Source: Ruminococcus sp.
Lineage (GTDB): Bacteria; Bacillota; Clostridia; Oscillospirales; Ruminococcaceae
Length of the DNA: 64,000 bases
Assembly: GCA_017521805.1 (NCBI GenBank)
Contig: JAFXDK010000025.1
Coordinates: 78,020-142,019 of the forward strand
Reading direction: 5' to 3'
The translations under genes and the position numbers were made by a program. The notes under the pieces were generated by a model. The model made no database searches and was not told where the DNA came from. It saw nothing but the letters and a program-made list of their open reading frames with translations. Below are positions 53,768 to 63,084 of the stretch, piece after piece. Numbering within the stretch: position 1 is the stretch's first letter; every line of letters starts with the position of its first letter.

Positions 53768-56161
53768 ATGAATAATTATCTTAAAACCCTTGAACTTGAT
53801 AAAATTCTTGATATGCTTTCCTCCTTTGCCTCAAACGACGAAACAAAACGTATGGCAAAGGAGCTTCGTCCGTGTTATGACCTTTCTGTTGTAAGACATG
53901 AAAATACAAAGACAAATCAAGCGCTTGAATTATCCATACAGTACGGTACACCGCCTTTCAGCAGTTTTAAAGATGTTTCCGTATCTGCAAAACGTGCCAA
54001 AACTGGTGCGGTAATATCTCTCCGGGACCTTATGGATATAGCAGTCATGCTTCGACAGATAAGCGGACTTGCAAAGTGGTACAGCACTTGTGAAAATGTA
54101 GAAACTGAGCTTGATTATCTTTTTTCAAGTCTTTCGCCAAACGATTGGCTGCTTGAAAAACTTGACCGTTCTATTATATCTGAAACGGAAATCTCAGATG
54201 CAGCAAGTCCTGAACTTGCAGCTATCCGACGCAAAATAAATCGTGCAGAGCTGCAGCTTCGTGAAACTCTGGATAAAATGGTCAAGAACAAGAATACACA
54301 GCAGTATCTTCAGGAAACCAATGTTACTATACGTGACGGTCGTTTTGTTCTTCCTGTTAAAACAGAATTCCGCGGTCAGATAAGTGGTCTTGTACATGAC
54401 ACATCGGCTACGGGACAAACAATTTTTGTTGAACCTATGGCTGTAGTTGAAGCTAATAACGATATAAGGATTCTGCAGGGAAAAGAGCAGGAGGAAATCG
54501 AGCGAATTATACGTGAACTTTGCTCAGATTGCGGCGATTATGCCGATATCTTATGCGAAAATTATAAAATATGCGCGGAGTTAAATCTTTATTTTGCCAA
54601 AGCTAATCTTGCGGCAAGACTTAAATGCTCCATGCCCAAAATTACTGACGATGGCAGAATGTGTCTGAAAAAAGCCCGTCATCCTTTGTTGGATATGAAA
54701 AAGGCCGTTCCTATTGATTTGTCTTTGGGAAAGGATTATCAGGCGCTTATTATAACTGGTCCAAACACCGGCGGTAAAACTGTAGCTCTTAAAACAGCAG
54801 GAATTCTTGCCGCTATGACTATGTGCGGACTTCTTATACCTGTTTCCGACGGAAGCAGTATATCAATTTTCAGAAATATTCTTGTTGATATAGGAGATAG
54901 TCAAAGTATTGAGCAAAATCTCTCTACTTTTTCGTCTCATACAAACAAGGTTATTGAGATACTGAATACAGCTGATGAAAGCTCTCTTGTTCTGCTTGAT
55001 GAGCTTGGCTCGGGAACTGATCCTGTTGAGGGTGCGGCTCTTGCTATTGCTATTATTCGCCGCCTTATCTTCAACGGTGCAAAATTAATGGTAACTACTC
55101 ATTATCAGGAGCTTAAGGTATTTGCTATTGACACCGAAAATGTGGAAAATGCCTCCTGTGAGTTTGATATTGAGACTTTGAAGCCTACTTATCGGCTTAT
55201 TGTTGGTTCTCCCGGTAAGTCTAACGCATTTGCCATATCCGAAAGCCTTGGTATGCCCTCGGATATTATTGCCGAAGCTAAAATGCTTGTTAATGATACA
55301 AATATTCGCCTTGAGGATGTTATCGGCAAGCTTGAAGCTTCCAGAACAGAGCTTGAACGAGAAAAGGACAAAGCGGCACACCTGCGCATCAAAGTTGCTG
55401 AACACGAAGAAAAGCTGCGTGCAGAGGTCGAAGCTATTGAAAAGAACAAAGCAGATGAGCTCGAAAAGGCGCGTTTACAGGCAATGTCCATTATTGAACA
55501 GACAAAAGCTCAGTCCAATGAGCTTATTGATGAACTGGAAAAGCTTCGCAAGGAAAAGGAGAGAAAGGATTTCAGTTCCAATGTGTCGGGTATGAAATCA
55601 AAATCCAAGCAAAGTTTCAATAAAATGTACGATATTGCAAATCCCATTGGTGAAAATGATCCAAACAAGGATTATGTTTTGCCAAGAAAGCTCAGAAGGG
55701 GAGACACTGTTTACGTTGTGGATTTACAGCGTAAAGGCATTATCTCGGGTGAACCTGACGGAAGTGAATTTGTATACGTCCAAATGGGTGTAATGAAAAC
55801 AAAAATGAACATTTCCCGCCTGAGACTTGAAGAAACTCCAAAAGTAACTGTGGGAAATACGCCTGTTAAAAAGCAGAAAAGAAATGTTGGTAAAGTTGGT
55901 GTCAAGGTTGAAAGACGTGGAAAAATGGAACTTGATATACGCGGATATGCCTGTGATGACGGTGTTTACCAGCTTGATTCATTTATTGATCAGGCTGTTA
56001 TGTCTAACATTTCTACAATATGTATCATTCACGGAAAAGGAACAGGTTTACTCAGAAAAGCCGTTCATCAAAGACTTAAATCTCATCCTTCAATCAAAAC
56101 ATTCAGACTTGGAGTTTATGGTGAGGGTGAGGACGGCGTTACAATAGCTGAATTAAAATAG
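53768..56161 (+). CDS. mutS2: endonuclease MutS2
   Basis: 797 residues. N-terminal helical core, ABC ATPase with GPNTGGKTVALKTAG and LVLLDELGSGTDPVEGAALA, a long Glu/Lys-rich coiled coil, and a C-terminal Smr nuclease (LDIRGYACDD, IIHGKGTGLLRKAV). It limits homologous recombination and also acts on collided ribosomes in Bacillota. ATG 53768 begins one base after the recO stop. Confidence 0.94.
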   Translation: MNNYLKTLELDKILDMLSSFASNDETKRMAKELRPCYDLSVVRHENTKTNQALELSIQYGTPPFSSFKDVSVSAKRAKTGAVISLRDLMDIAVMLRQISGLAKWYSTCENVETELDYLFSSLSPNDWLLEKLDRSIISETEISDAASPELAAIRRKINRAELQLRETLDKMVKNKNTQQYLQETNVTIRDGRFVLPVKTEFRGQISGLVHDTSATGQTIFVEPMAVVEANNDIRILQGKEQEEIERIIRELCSDCGDYADILCENYKICAELNLYFAKANLAARLKCSMPKITDDGRMCLKKARHPLLDMKKAVPIDLSLGKDYQALIITGPNTGGKTVALKTAGILAAMTMCGLLIPVSDGSSISIFRNILVDIGDSQSIEQNLSTFSSHTNKVIEILNTADESSLVLLDELGSGTDPVEGAALAIAIIRRLIFNGAKLMVTTHYQELKVFAIDTENVENASCEFDIETLKPTYRLIVGSPGKSNAFAISESLGMPSDIIAEAKMLVNDTNIRLEDVIGKLEASRTELEREKDKAAHLRIKVAEHEEKLRAEVEAIEKNKADELEKARLQAMSIIEQTKAQSNELIDELEKLRKEKERKDFSSNVSGMKSKSKQSFNKMYDIANPIGENDPNKDYVLPRKLRRGDTVYVVDLQRKGIISGEPDGSEFVYVQMGVMKTKMNISRLRLEETPKVTVGNTPVKKQKRNVGKVGVKVERRGKMELDIRGYACDDGVYQLDSFIDQAVMSNISTICIIHGKGTGLLRKAVHQRLKSHPSIKTFRLGVYGEGEDGVTIAELK

Positions 56162-56168
56162 GTGAAGT

Positions 56169-56840
56169 ATGAACAAAAAAGCCCGTCATTCAGGTCACAG
56201 GGAGAGAGTACGCAAAAGATATTTTGAGTACGGTGCGGATTCTTTTCATACCCATGAATTGCTTGAACTTGCCTTATTTTATGGTATACCACGAAAAAAT
56301 ACCAATAATATTGCTCATGACCTGCTTGAGAAATTCGGAGATTTGAACGGTGTGCTTTCTGCAAATCGTGATGAACTTGCTGAAATTGATGGGATAGGGG
56401 AGTCTGCGGCAAATTTCATCTGTTTATTAGGTGATATCTGCAGAGAATACGAAAATTTTGTACTTTCGCCTGCATCTATTGAATATGCAGAGGACTATCC
56501 TGCTTATTTTCGCGATTATTTTAAAGATACAGCTCAGGAAATGTTGCTTGTACTATGCCCGTCTGCAGATTTCAGAATTATGCTCCCGAAAGAAAAACTG
56601 CTTGCTAATTCTGGGGATATGGTTCATCTCACCAATTTGCTTATTAAAAGGGAGTGCAGTCGGATAATAATTGGAATTAACAAGACAGAATCTGCCGCTA
56701 CACCGGATATGTGTGATATAACCCTTGCAAATAGTTTCACAAATAAGCTTTCTCTCCTTGGTATTGAGCTTATGGATTTTTTGATTATTGGCAAAAAACG
56801 GTCATATTCACTGATTTTCGATGGTGCATTTAAATTTTAA
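56169..56840 (+). CDS. RadC-like protein, JAMM site lost
   Basis: 223 residues. N-terminal helix-hairpin-helix part as in RadC (HELLELALFYGIPRKNTNNIA, ELAEIDGIGESAANFI). The C-terminal half keeps the JAMM core strands (ECSRIIIGINK, DFLIIGKKRSYSL), but where RadC has HxHx7Sx2D this protein has INKTESAATPDMCD: the metal ligands are gone. The next gene is a second RadC-like protein with the motif intact. A regulatory or pairing role is possible. Confidence 0.8.
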   Translation: MNKKARHSGHRERVRKRYFEYGADSFHTHELLELALFYGIPRKNTNNIAHDLLEKFGDLNGVLSANRDELAEIDGIGESAANFICLLGDICREYENFVLSPASIEYAEDYPAYFRDYFKDTAQEMLLVLCPSADFRIMLPKEKLLANSGDMVHLTNLLIKRECSRIIIGINKTESAATPDMCDITLANSFTNKLSLLGIELMDFLIIGKKRSYSLIFDGAFKF

Positions 56841-56842
56841 TT

Positions 56843-57532
56843 ATGGTTGATCTTGTAACAGAGTTGAGAAAGAAATATAAAAAATATGGCTACTCATCGC
56901 TAACAGACAAAGAGAAAATAATTCTACTTTTGTCTTTTTCAGAAAAAGGAGAGAGCATAATATATTCTGCTGATAAAATACATGAAATCTACGGAAATCT
57001 TCATATTGCCGCAGATTCTGACGTTGTATTTATGCAGAAAATTTGTGAAATTAGTTCCGAAAGTGCCGTTCTGATAAATCTTATTTCACAGCTTAAACGG
57101 AAATCTGACCTTGAACTTTTATCTCAGGTTCGTATTAACACACCTGAAAACTCCAAAAGATTTTTTACTGCATTTCTTCGTGGCAAGCATCTTGAATTAG
57201 TTGCAGTTGCTGCAGCAGATAAGAGATTTAAAATAAAACATGCTGCTGTAATTGCATATGGAGGATTCTCAGAAGTACATTTCCCGATGCGTGCAATAAC
57301 AGACTTTGCTTTAAAAAACGGACAAGAATATATATTTATTGCTCATAGTCACCCTGTTTCTGACGAAAATCCGTCACAGAGTGACATTTCCACTACATTA
57401 AAGATAAAAAAGGCTGTAGAAGCAGTTGGAATGAAATTTGTTGACCATATTATTGTGGGGATTGATTCCGCAACTTCTCTCAGAGAATATAACTATGAGA
57501 TGTTTTCGTCGATTCCCGAATATGATAGATAA
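56843..57532 (+). CDS. radC: RadC-like protein with intact JAMM motif
   Basis: 229 residues. The metal-site HSHPVSDENPSQSD gives H-x-H-x7-S-x2-D, and a Glu occurs upstream (GGFSEVHFP). The N-terminal half is helical and lacks an obvious HhH. RadC family JAMM proteins are presumed metalloproteases or nucleases linked to DNA repair or mobile elements. Starts 2 nt after the JAMM-less paralogue, so the two are surely cotranscribed. Confidence 0.82.
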   Translation: MVDLVTELRKKYKKYGYSSLTDKEKIILLLSFSEKGESIIYSADKIHEIYGNLHIAADSDVVFMQKICEISSESAVLINLISQLKRKSDLELLSQVRINTPENSKRFFTAFLRGKHLELVAVAAADKRFKIKHAAVIAYGGFSEVHFPMRAITDFALKNGQEYIFIAHSHPVSDENPSQSDISTTLKIKKAVEAVGMKFVDHIIVGIDSATSLREYNYEMFSSIPEYDR

Positions 57533-57568
57533 ATCTAAATATTACATTAATCAGGAGGTTTTATTTAA

Positions 57569-58234
57569 ATGAACAATGTAAAAATTGCAGAGCTTTATGA
57601 TCTTACTCATACACTAGCCGCTGAGTACTTAAATGGTTTTACTTATCCTTGGGAGGCGTTGAAGGGGATAGGGGATATGATTATTTCCCTTGGAAATAAT
57701 CTAAATTCTGATGAGTATGACAATCCATCAGAAAACGTGTGGATTCATAAAACAGCTAAGATATTCCCCAGTGCATATGTCGGCTCGCCATGTATTATTG
57801 GAGCAAATACTGAAGTACGTCACTGCGCCTTTATAAGAGGAAGTGCATTAGTAGGTGAAAATTGCGTTGTAGGAAATTCTGTGGAACTCAAAAATGTTAT
57901 TATTTTTGACAATGTTCAGACTCCTCATTATAACTATGTCGGTGATAGTATACTTGGTTATAAGTCTCATATGGGTGCAGGTTCTATTACATCAAATGTA
58001 AAATCTGATAAGACAAACGTGGTTATAAAATCCGCTGATGAGACTATAGAAACCGGTATAAAGAAAATTGGTGCAATGCTGGGTGATTATGTTGAAGTTG
58101 GCTGCAACAGCGTTCTAAATCCCGGTACAATCGTTGGCAGAAATTCCAATATCTATCCCACAAGTTGTGTTCGCGGCGTTGTACCTGAAAATAGTATATG
58201 GAAAACTGGCGGAGCTGTCGTTTCTAAGAAGTAA
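57569..58234 (+). CDS. left-handed beta-helix protein (sugar-nucleotide transferase-like)
   Basis: 221 residues. The first 60 are helical; then hexapeptide repeats (IHKTAKIFPSAYVGSPCIIG, NVIIFDNVQTPHYNYVG, GSITSNVKSDKTNVVIK) form a left-handed beta-helix as in GlmU and other acyltransferases. The nucleotidyltransferase part of GlmU is absent, so it is a stand-alone acyltransferase-type or a sugar-nucleotide-binding protein. Ribosome site AGGAGG. Last gene before the AT-rich patch. Confidence 0.8.
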   Translation: MNNVKIAELYDLTHTLAAEYLNGFTYPWEALKGIGDMIISLGNNLNSDEYDNPSENVWIHKTAKIFPSAYVGSPCIIGANTEVRHCAFIRGSALVGENCVVGNSVELKNVIIFDNVQTPHYNYVGDSILGYKSHMGAGSITSNVKSDKTNVVIKSADETIETGIKKIGAMLGDYVEVGCNSVLNPGTIVGRNSNIYPTSCVRGVVPENSIWKTGGAVVSKK

Positions 58235-58315
58235 GTTTATTCCGTAGCTATTGATATTTTTAATGTGTAATTCAATATAGTAAGAGTTTGTTTTGTGGGG
58301 TTTAGAGGATATATT

Positions 58316-58906
58316 ATGTTTTTTGATAATAAAAAGAAAAGTCAAAATGGAATTGAAAAGAGAGTTTTTATTTTGAAACAGAATATCTCCGAGTGTAATA
58401 ATCAAAACGTAATTCAAAAATTGGCTTGGAGTAGTTTGCAAAATTTGAGTTATACTCAAAAAGATAATATAATCACAATTTCCTCAGAACAAAGTCAAAA
58501 AAATAAAGCTGCTGATATGGTTCAATTCATTGCCAAAATGGGTGCGGCTTTAAATTTCGAGAAAATAATTTACTTTGTAAAAAATAAAAAAGATGATTTT
58601 GTTTTGACATTATGGGAAGATTATAAATGCATTAACGAAACAATTAAAGATAAAAATGGAAATGAAAAACAAATTCACAGAGGTATTATTTCAGATGTTA
58701 TTGAAGTAAAAAACAATATAACAGGAGAAGTTTTTTATAGTAAAGGTGATTCTGAAGATGATTCTTTAATTGACATAAATGGATTATTGTTTCCGGCAAA
58801 TTGTGTTATTTCAAGTGGTAAAACAGCAATTATGCAATTAGAATCTAACGGAAAGCTTACTAAAGCAATTAATTTTAAAAAATCAGATCATTCAAATAAT
58901 TTTTAA
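58316..58906 (+). CDS. hypothetical protein in an AT-rich patch
   Basis: 196 residues, Lys/Asn/Ile-rich and of lower GC than its neighbours. No signal peptide. Not recognised. ATG 58316 follows AGAGG. Its end overlaps a minus-strand fragment (58875-59132). The base composition suggests it arrived by transfer. Confidence 0.5.
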   Translation: MFFDNKKKSQNGIEKRVFILKQNISECNNQNVIQKLAWSSLQNLSYTQKDNIITISSEQSQKNKAADMVQFIAKMGAALNFEKIIYFVKNKKDDFVLTLWEDYKCINETIKDKNGNEKQIHRGIISDVIEVKNNITGEVFYSKGDSEDDSLIDINGLLFPANCVISSGKTAIMQLESNGKLTKAINFKKSDHSNNF

Positions 58907-59132
58907 ATGCGCGCTGGATTGTATAAAAAACAAGAGACCTCTCCAAGCGTAAAATTACTCGGAAAAGTCCCTGTTTTATCTCAATTATAGGATCAAGAAA
59001 ATGAAAATCGTTAGTAGTAATTTGGTAGTAGCCCCTTGATATTCCCACCATATTTTGAAGAATTATGCCGTGTTCTTGGGCATCGAGGGAATAGCGTCCG
59101 TTGCCGTGGCAGACGAACATTATTTTTATCAT
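58875..59132 (-). pseudogene. chimeric fragment: LMW protein tyrosine phosphatase start joined to unrelated sequence
   Basis: The first 11 codons (MIKIMFVCHGN) are the start of a low-molecular-weight protein tyrosine phosphatase, whose P-loop would continue ICRSPMAE. Instead the frame turns to GRYSLDAQEHGIILQNMVGI and then AT-rich residues. The join at about codon 11 (near nucleotide 59099) looks like a recombination or integration scar. Ribosome site GGAATGA is present, but no product is likely. Confidence 0.55.
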
Positions 59133-59159
59133 ATAATCATTCCTTTCAGTTGAGAGATT

Positions 59160-59408
59160 TCACTTTATAAGATGTGCTGTAATTATTGTGTTGCTGTAAG
59201 AATTAACAGTTATTCGTATATTGTCAATCTCACAGTACCAGTTTTTTCCTTTTTTATAGATGAAACAATCAGTATGTTTCATTCTGTTTTTGCAAAATTC
59301 TACAACATCAGCATCAAGTATTTTCAGATTTTTCTTTATTCTTGCAATCCCGAGTTCTGTTGTATGCAGTTTATCTATATTTTGTAGTAATTCCTTGTTT
59401 TCATTCAT
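59160..59408 (-). CDS. DUF3781-like small protein
   Basis: 82 residues: LLQNIDKLHTTELGIARIKK, DVVEFCKNRMKH and NWYCEIDNIRITVNSYSNTI with a final IITAHLIK. I recognise this as DUF3781, a cytoplasmic protein of unknown role, often carried on accessory DNA. Ribosome site AAGGAG. Confidence 0.75.
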   Translation of the reverse strand: MNENKELLQNIDKLHTTELGIARIKKNLKILDADVVEFCKNRMKHTDCFIYKKGKNWYCEIDNIRITVNSYSNTIITAHLIK

Positions 59409-59606
59409 TGATGCACTCCTTTTGTTTTTAAACTTTTTTTCTTCCTTTTTATACTATCCAACTGTCTTTCTCCTTAGTAATACATAGCATTTCATTAGGT
59501 AATCCACCATTCATAATGGGGTAGATGTTATTTGGAACTTTGATCTATTTCAGGTGTATTTCTAATTCGTATATTGTCATTTTGATTACACTCCGTTTTT
59601 GCTTAT

Positions 59607-59633
59607 TATACTGCGGCATTGTGCCGCAGTATA
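59607..59633. terminator. strong hairpin
   Basis: TATACTGCGGCA-TTG-TGCCGCAGTATA, twelve perfect pairs and a 3-nt loop, nine bases after the minus-strand stop at 59642. The rest of 59409-59606 holds nothing I can support. Confidence 0.75.
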
Positions 59634-59641
59634 TCAATAAA

Positions 59642-59785
59642 TTATTTGTTCAGCAGCCAATCAATTGCGTTGACAACTTCAATGCCTTCATAGTCACCGA
59701 GAGTAATACTAAGGATTTTTGGGTAGTATTCTTTACACTTAATCCATATATCTATATTTATATAATTCCAAAGTGTCAAATTCAT
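59642..59785 (-). CDS. 47-residue reading frame, possible frameshifted continuation
   Basis: From ATG 59785 the frame reads MNLTLWNYINIDIWIKCKEY then YPKILSITLGDYEGIEVVNA and IDWLLNK, stop at 59642. It overlaps the end of 59739-60173 by 47 nt in another frame and has no ribosome site of its own. It looks conserved and protein-like (YPKILSI, GIEVVNAIDWLL). Either the two frames are one gene broken by a frameshift, or this is a small coupled gene. Confidence 0.5.
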   Translation of the reverse strand: MNLTLWNYINIDIWIKCKEYYPKILSITLGDYEGIEVVNAIDWLLNK

Positions 59786-60173
59786 CTTTTTGCAAAAGCT
59801 TTCTAACGCCTAATAGCTTCAATAAATGATTGACTGTTCCGTCACCATGCATTGGCTCGCACTTTATGTCACCGTTTTCAAAAATCACGCCCACTTGCGT
59901 TCCGTATCTGCTGAAGTAGTCTGTTTCCATATAAAGAAGCTGACCTTTGAGCGAATTCACTTTCAAAAACTCAATAACGGAATTTGTCAAGTAATTCAAA
60001 TGCGGATAATCACAGGTATTCTTCAAATCAATTAATTTTTCTATATCATCAAATAGGTTGTCATTCAGAAAAACGAGGGCGAATTCCTGTGGAAGCTTTA
60101 TCATTTCCACATATACCCAGCATTCCGCTATTGATCGAATGACATGGTCTTTTCCGATGATCATATGTCCCAT
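59739..60173 (-). CDS. hypothetical protein
   Basis: 144 residues from the ATG at 60173 (GGAGGG upstream); an in-frame start at 60212 runs through that ribosome site. Helical start (MIIGKDHVIRSIAECWVYVE) and a beta-rich middle (QVGVIFENGDIKCEPMHGDG). No family recognised. The C-terminal end may be truncated by a frameshift, see the next smaller frame. Promoter at 60216-60245. Confidence 0.55.
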   Translation of the reverse strand: MGHMIIGKDHVIRSIAECWVYVEMIKLPQEFALVFLNDNLFDDIEKLIDLKNTCDYPHLNYLTNSVIEFLKVNSLKGQLLYMETDYFSRYGTQVGVIFENGDIKCEPMHGDGTVNHLLKLLGVRKLLQKDEFDTLELYKYRYMD

Positions 60174-60215
60174 AGACGAATCCCTCCGTAATCTCGATTT
60201 TTTCCGTACCATACT

Positions 60216-60245
60216 ATTATATCATAATCCTTCCATTTGCGTCAA
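60216..60245 (-). promoter_or_regulatory. promoter of 59739-60173
   Basis: Minus strand TTGACG, 18-nt spacer, TATAAT. To its right, 60246-60463 is AT-rich and gene-free; it contains an inverted repeat ATACGATAT (60288-60296) / ATATCGTAT (60311-60319). Confidence 0.6.
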
Positions 60246-60463
60246 GATATAAGATGATTTCTATTACATATTAAAAAATATCTATAGATACGATATAGAA
60301 AATCATCAACATATCGTATGTGCAGTACAGATGAAAGATTGTCTGTATGGCTGTATGGGTATACATTGATGAAATTTCTATAAGAGTATGCCGATTTCGG
60401 AATTTTAAATATCGCTATTAAATTAGTATTCCGATTTTGATTATATTTATGCTTGAATTATAT

Positions 60464-60504
60464 AAATCCCGTCAGAACCGCTATAAATGGCTCTGACGGG
60501 ATTT
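60464..60504 (-). terminator. terminator of the second sigma operon
   Basis: AAATCCCGTCAGA (60464-60476) pairs with TCTGACGGGATTT (60492-60504), one nucleotide after the stop of the lipoprotein gene. Confidence 0.85.
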
Positions 60505-60505
60505 T

Positions 60506-61864
60506 TTACTGTTTTTCGCTTAGGTAAAGCTCAAATCTGTTCTGGAGAATATTGACACATTCATCAATTGAGCGATTTCCGTCAAAAACGTAGTCGCTTT
60601 CCTCTTTGATTATCTGTTCAATAAAAGTATTTACAAATGGTTCAATTTTCACATTTTCAATGAAATTTTTAAGCTGATTATTTTGTTCTTCTGATAATTT
60701 CATTTCGCTTCCGTCAGGCAGGGTGACAGGAGCATTTATAGAATTTTCAATATTTTCAGATAAATCAAAAAGCTCATTTACTACAGATTTTTTCACAGGT
60801 ATACCATGACTTCTGTCGCTTATTTCTTTTTGGATTTCAGAATTGAAAACAAGCTGTGAAAGTGCGTCCCATGCTTCTTCCTGATGTTTTCCTGTGGAAG
60901 TTATTCCAAAAGCAGTATCGATTTTAACAATTGTTCCCTTTCCGTTATCTGTAGGATACCCGACAAAAGAAATAGGCTCATCTTTAAAATTGTACAATGT
61001 TTCGTTAGAATAGTAACTGTTTATACCCGGAATCCATATTTGCTTGACAAGAGCCGTATTATCAACAGTACTGCCAATTACTGTTCCAAAGCGTTTTTCC
61101 ATTGGTGGAATAGCTGTGAGAAACTCCATAACAGTAGTAAGTCCGTCATTGAAATTGCAGGTATAGTTATCAAAATCAACGCAGTTCATTAACATTCCAT
61201 CGAAAAAATAATGGCGAATATCATACTTGGTATACATTTGTGCAAGGAAATCGCCGTCGAATGAATTATAAGCGTCAATTGCCTGCTGAACTGTCCAGTT
61301 TTCAGCATTATCGCCTACTAATTCTGTTTTGGCAGCTGCCGAATAAATAGTAAAAGCAGGATATATAATATGTATTTCTCCGTTTTCATTGACACTGTTT
61401 ATCACGTTATCAAGAAAATCATCACGTTTAATATTTCCTGTTTTTTCCATGATAGGTGATATATCGGCAAGGTAGCCGTTTTTTCTGAATTTATCAAGCT
61501 GAAATGGTGTAGCTGAAATAATATCGGGAACATTTCCTGCAAGAATCTCCATTGACAGTTTCTGAACAGATGTATCACCAAGAATATCACCCTCGTCAAA
61601 ATCATAAACTTCAACATCAATGTGATAATCATTGCTTTGTTTATTCAGTTTTTCAAGTTTTGGATATACGTCTTGCAATATAGTGTGATAATCAACACTC
61701 TGAACCAAGGCTATGGATATGTTTGTTTTTTCTTTAATTTCTGTATTTTCCGATTGCATTTCAGTAGAAATTTCCTGATTTTGCTGTGGTTCAACAGTCT
61801 TGCTTTCGCAGGAAACAGCTGCTGAAATAAGTAAAATTGATAAAACTAAAGCTGTCTTTTTCAT
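60506..61864 (-). CDS. extracellular solute-binding lipoprotein, third paralogue
   Basis: 452 residues. Lipobox ends at Cys19 (ISAAVSC). Body with binding-protein motifs: LVQSVDYHTILQDVYPKLEK, IISATPFQLDKFRKNGYLAD, NWTVQQAIDAYNSF, QEEAWDALSQLVF and a final DECVNILQNRFELYLSE. More distant from the pair at 16-19 kb. ATG overlaps the stop of the upstream anti-sigma-like gene by 4 nt (ATGA). No transporter genes nearby. Likely ligand detector for the sigma system. Confidence 0.83.
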   Translation of the reverse strand: MKKTALVLSILLISAAVSCESKTVEPQQNQEISTEMQSENTEIKEKTNISIALVQSVDYHTILQDVYPKLEKLNKQSNDYHIDVEVYDFDEGDILGDTSVQKLSMEILAGNVPDIISATPFQLDKFRKNGYLADISPIMEKTGNIKRDDFLDNVINSVNENGEIHIIYPAFTIYSAAAKTELVGDNAENWTVQQAIDAYNSFDGDFLAQMYTKYDIRHYFFDGMLMNCVDFDNYTCNFNDGLTTVMEFLTAIPPMEKRFGTVIGSTVDNTALVKQIWIPGINSYYSNETLYNFKDEPISFVGYPTDNGKGTIVKIDTAFGITSTGKHQEEAWDALSQLVFNSEIQKEISDRSHGIPVKKSVVNELFDLSENIENSINAPVTLPDGSEMKLSEEQNNQLKNFIENVKIEPFVNTFIEQIIKEESDYVFDGNRSIDECVNILQNRFELYLSEKQ

Positions 61865-63084
61865 TTGGTGTCCTCCGATTTGTAAATATTATGGCTTTCT
61901 GCCTCAATGTCATTTTCCCCATAGCCGAAAATATAAACAGTTATATCTGCTATGTTCTCAACAGGGTGGGGGAGTTTGTAGCTGTAAACATTGCTGAAAA
62001 CAGATGCAAAATATTCATAATTAGTATTTGTGCATATACCGTTATCAATGAAGTATTCCAGTTCATTTGTACCAGCTGTAAGAACTACTGTATCATCTTT
62101 CATTGTGATTACGGGAACTGCAAATTTTCCTTCCGAAATAGATGCAGTACCATCAAGGGTTAAGGATAGGGTATCAGCAGTAACCTTAAATCCGTCTTTT
62201 TCGGCTGTAATTGTATCTACAATATTTTCGGGAATTTTTATTTCTGCCGTCCAGCTTCCGCTTAATATTTTATTGCAGTTTTCAAGATAATCAGAAATAA
62301 AATTGTATGTTCTGCTGTCAAAGTCATTTGCTTTCCAGTAAGCTTTCCATTCCTGAACTGAGTGATTTTCAAAGTCAAAATCCTCACGCCATTTGTTTTG
62401 TTCTTCAATAATTGCAGATTGGATTTCATCGTATGTGCTGTCGGATATTATATTTTCAAGCTGTATTTTGATTGTACATCCAGCTATATCCTTTTCTGTA
62501 AGATAGAATGAAGTATAGTAGGTATTTGGAGTATCTCCTTTGTAAATCTGTGAAGTCATTCCGAAACCGCTTTTATTTAAGAGAGGCGTTTCAAGTCCGT
62601 TTTCAATTTTTGAAAAATAGGGGATAATCAAGGAGTTTTCAGGAATTTCAGTATCAGATATAATTTCCGCAGCAATCATAAGCGTGTTATTGTCACAGTA
62701 CATACCTGCGGTGGAAATTTTCAGATTATCGTCACCGGTGAAAATAATATGATTTTCAGAAATATTCTGTTCCATAGATGAAATATCATTATCATTTACA
62801 AGGGGCAAATCACGGCTGATTGAGGGATTATTTTCAGTACGCTGCAAAATATTCTTGAAATGAATAAATCCTTCAGAATATGCAACAGCTGTAATACCTG
62901 ATAAAGCAGTAAGGGCAGCGGCAATGCTTATAATTGCTATTCTGGATTTTTTCCGAATTACAGTTTTTTTCTTAATTCTCTGCATCACAATACGGTTTAT
63001 ATTTTCATTATTACAGTTTTCTTCTGAAATATCGGGTAAATCGCCCTTGAAATCCGAAAATATGTCATATAGATTAATTTTCAT
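61861..63084 (-). CDS. single-pass membrane protein, DUF4179-like putative anti-sigma factor
   Basis: 407 residues. Short cytoplasmic N-terminus (1-47, NENINRIVMQRIKKKTVIRK), one helix (about 48-68, RIAIISIAAALTALSGITAV) and a beta-rich outer domain of some 330 residues. The N-terminal shape and its place after an ECF sigma gene (11-nt overlap) fit DUF4179-type anti-sigma factors of Clostridia. The ectodomain could read the state of the lipoprotein encoded next. No zinc motif. Confidence 0.72.
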   Translation of the reverse strand: MKINLYDIFSDFKGDLPDISEENCNNENINRIVMQRIKKKTVIRKKSRIAIISIAAALTALSGITAVAYSEGFIHFKNILQRTENNPSISRDLPLVNDNDISSMEQNISENHIIFTGDDNLKISTAGMYCDNNTLMIAAEIISDTEIPENSLIIPYFSKIENGLETPLLNKSGFGMTSQIYKGDTPNTYYTSFYLTEKDIAGCTIKIQLENIISDSTYDEIQSAIIEEQNKWREDFDFENHSVQEWKAYWKANDFDSRTYNFISDYLENCNKILSGSWTAEIKIPENIVDTITAEKDGFKVTADTLSLTLDGTASISEGKFAVPVITMKDDTVVLTAGTNELEYFIDNGICTNTNYEYFASVFSNVYSYKLPHPVENIADITVYIFGYGENDIEAESHNIYKSEDTK

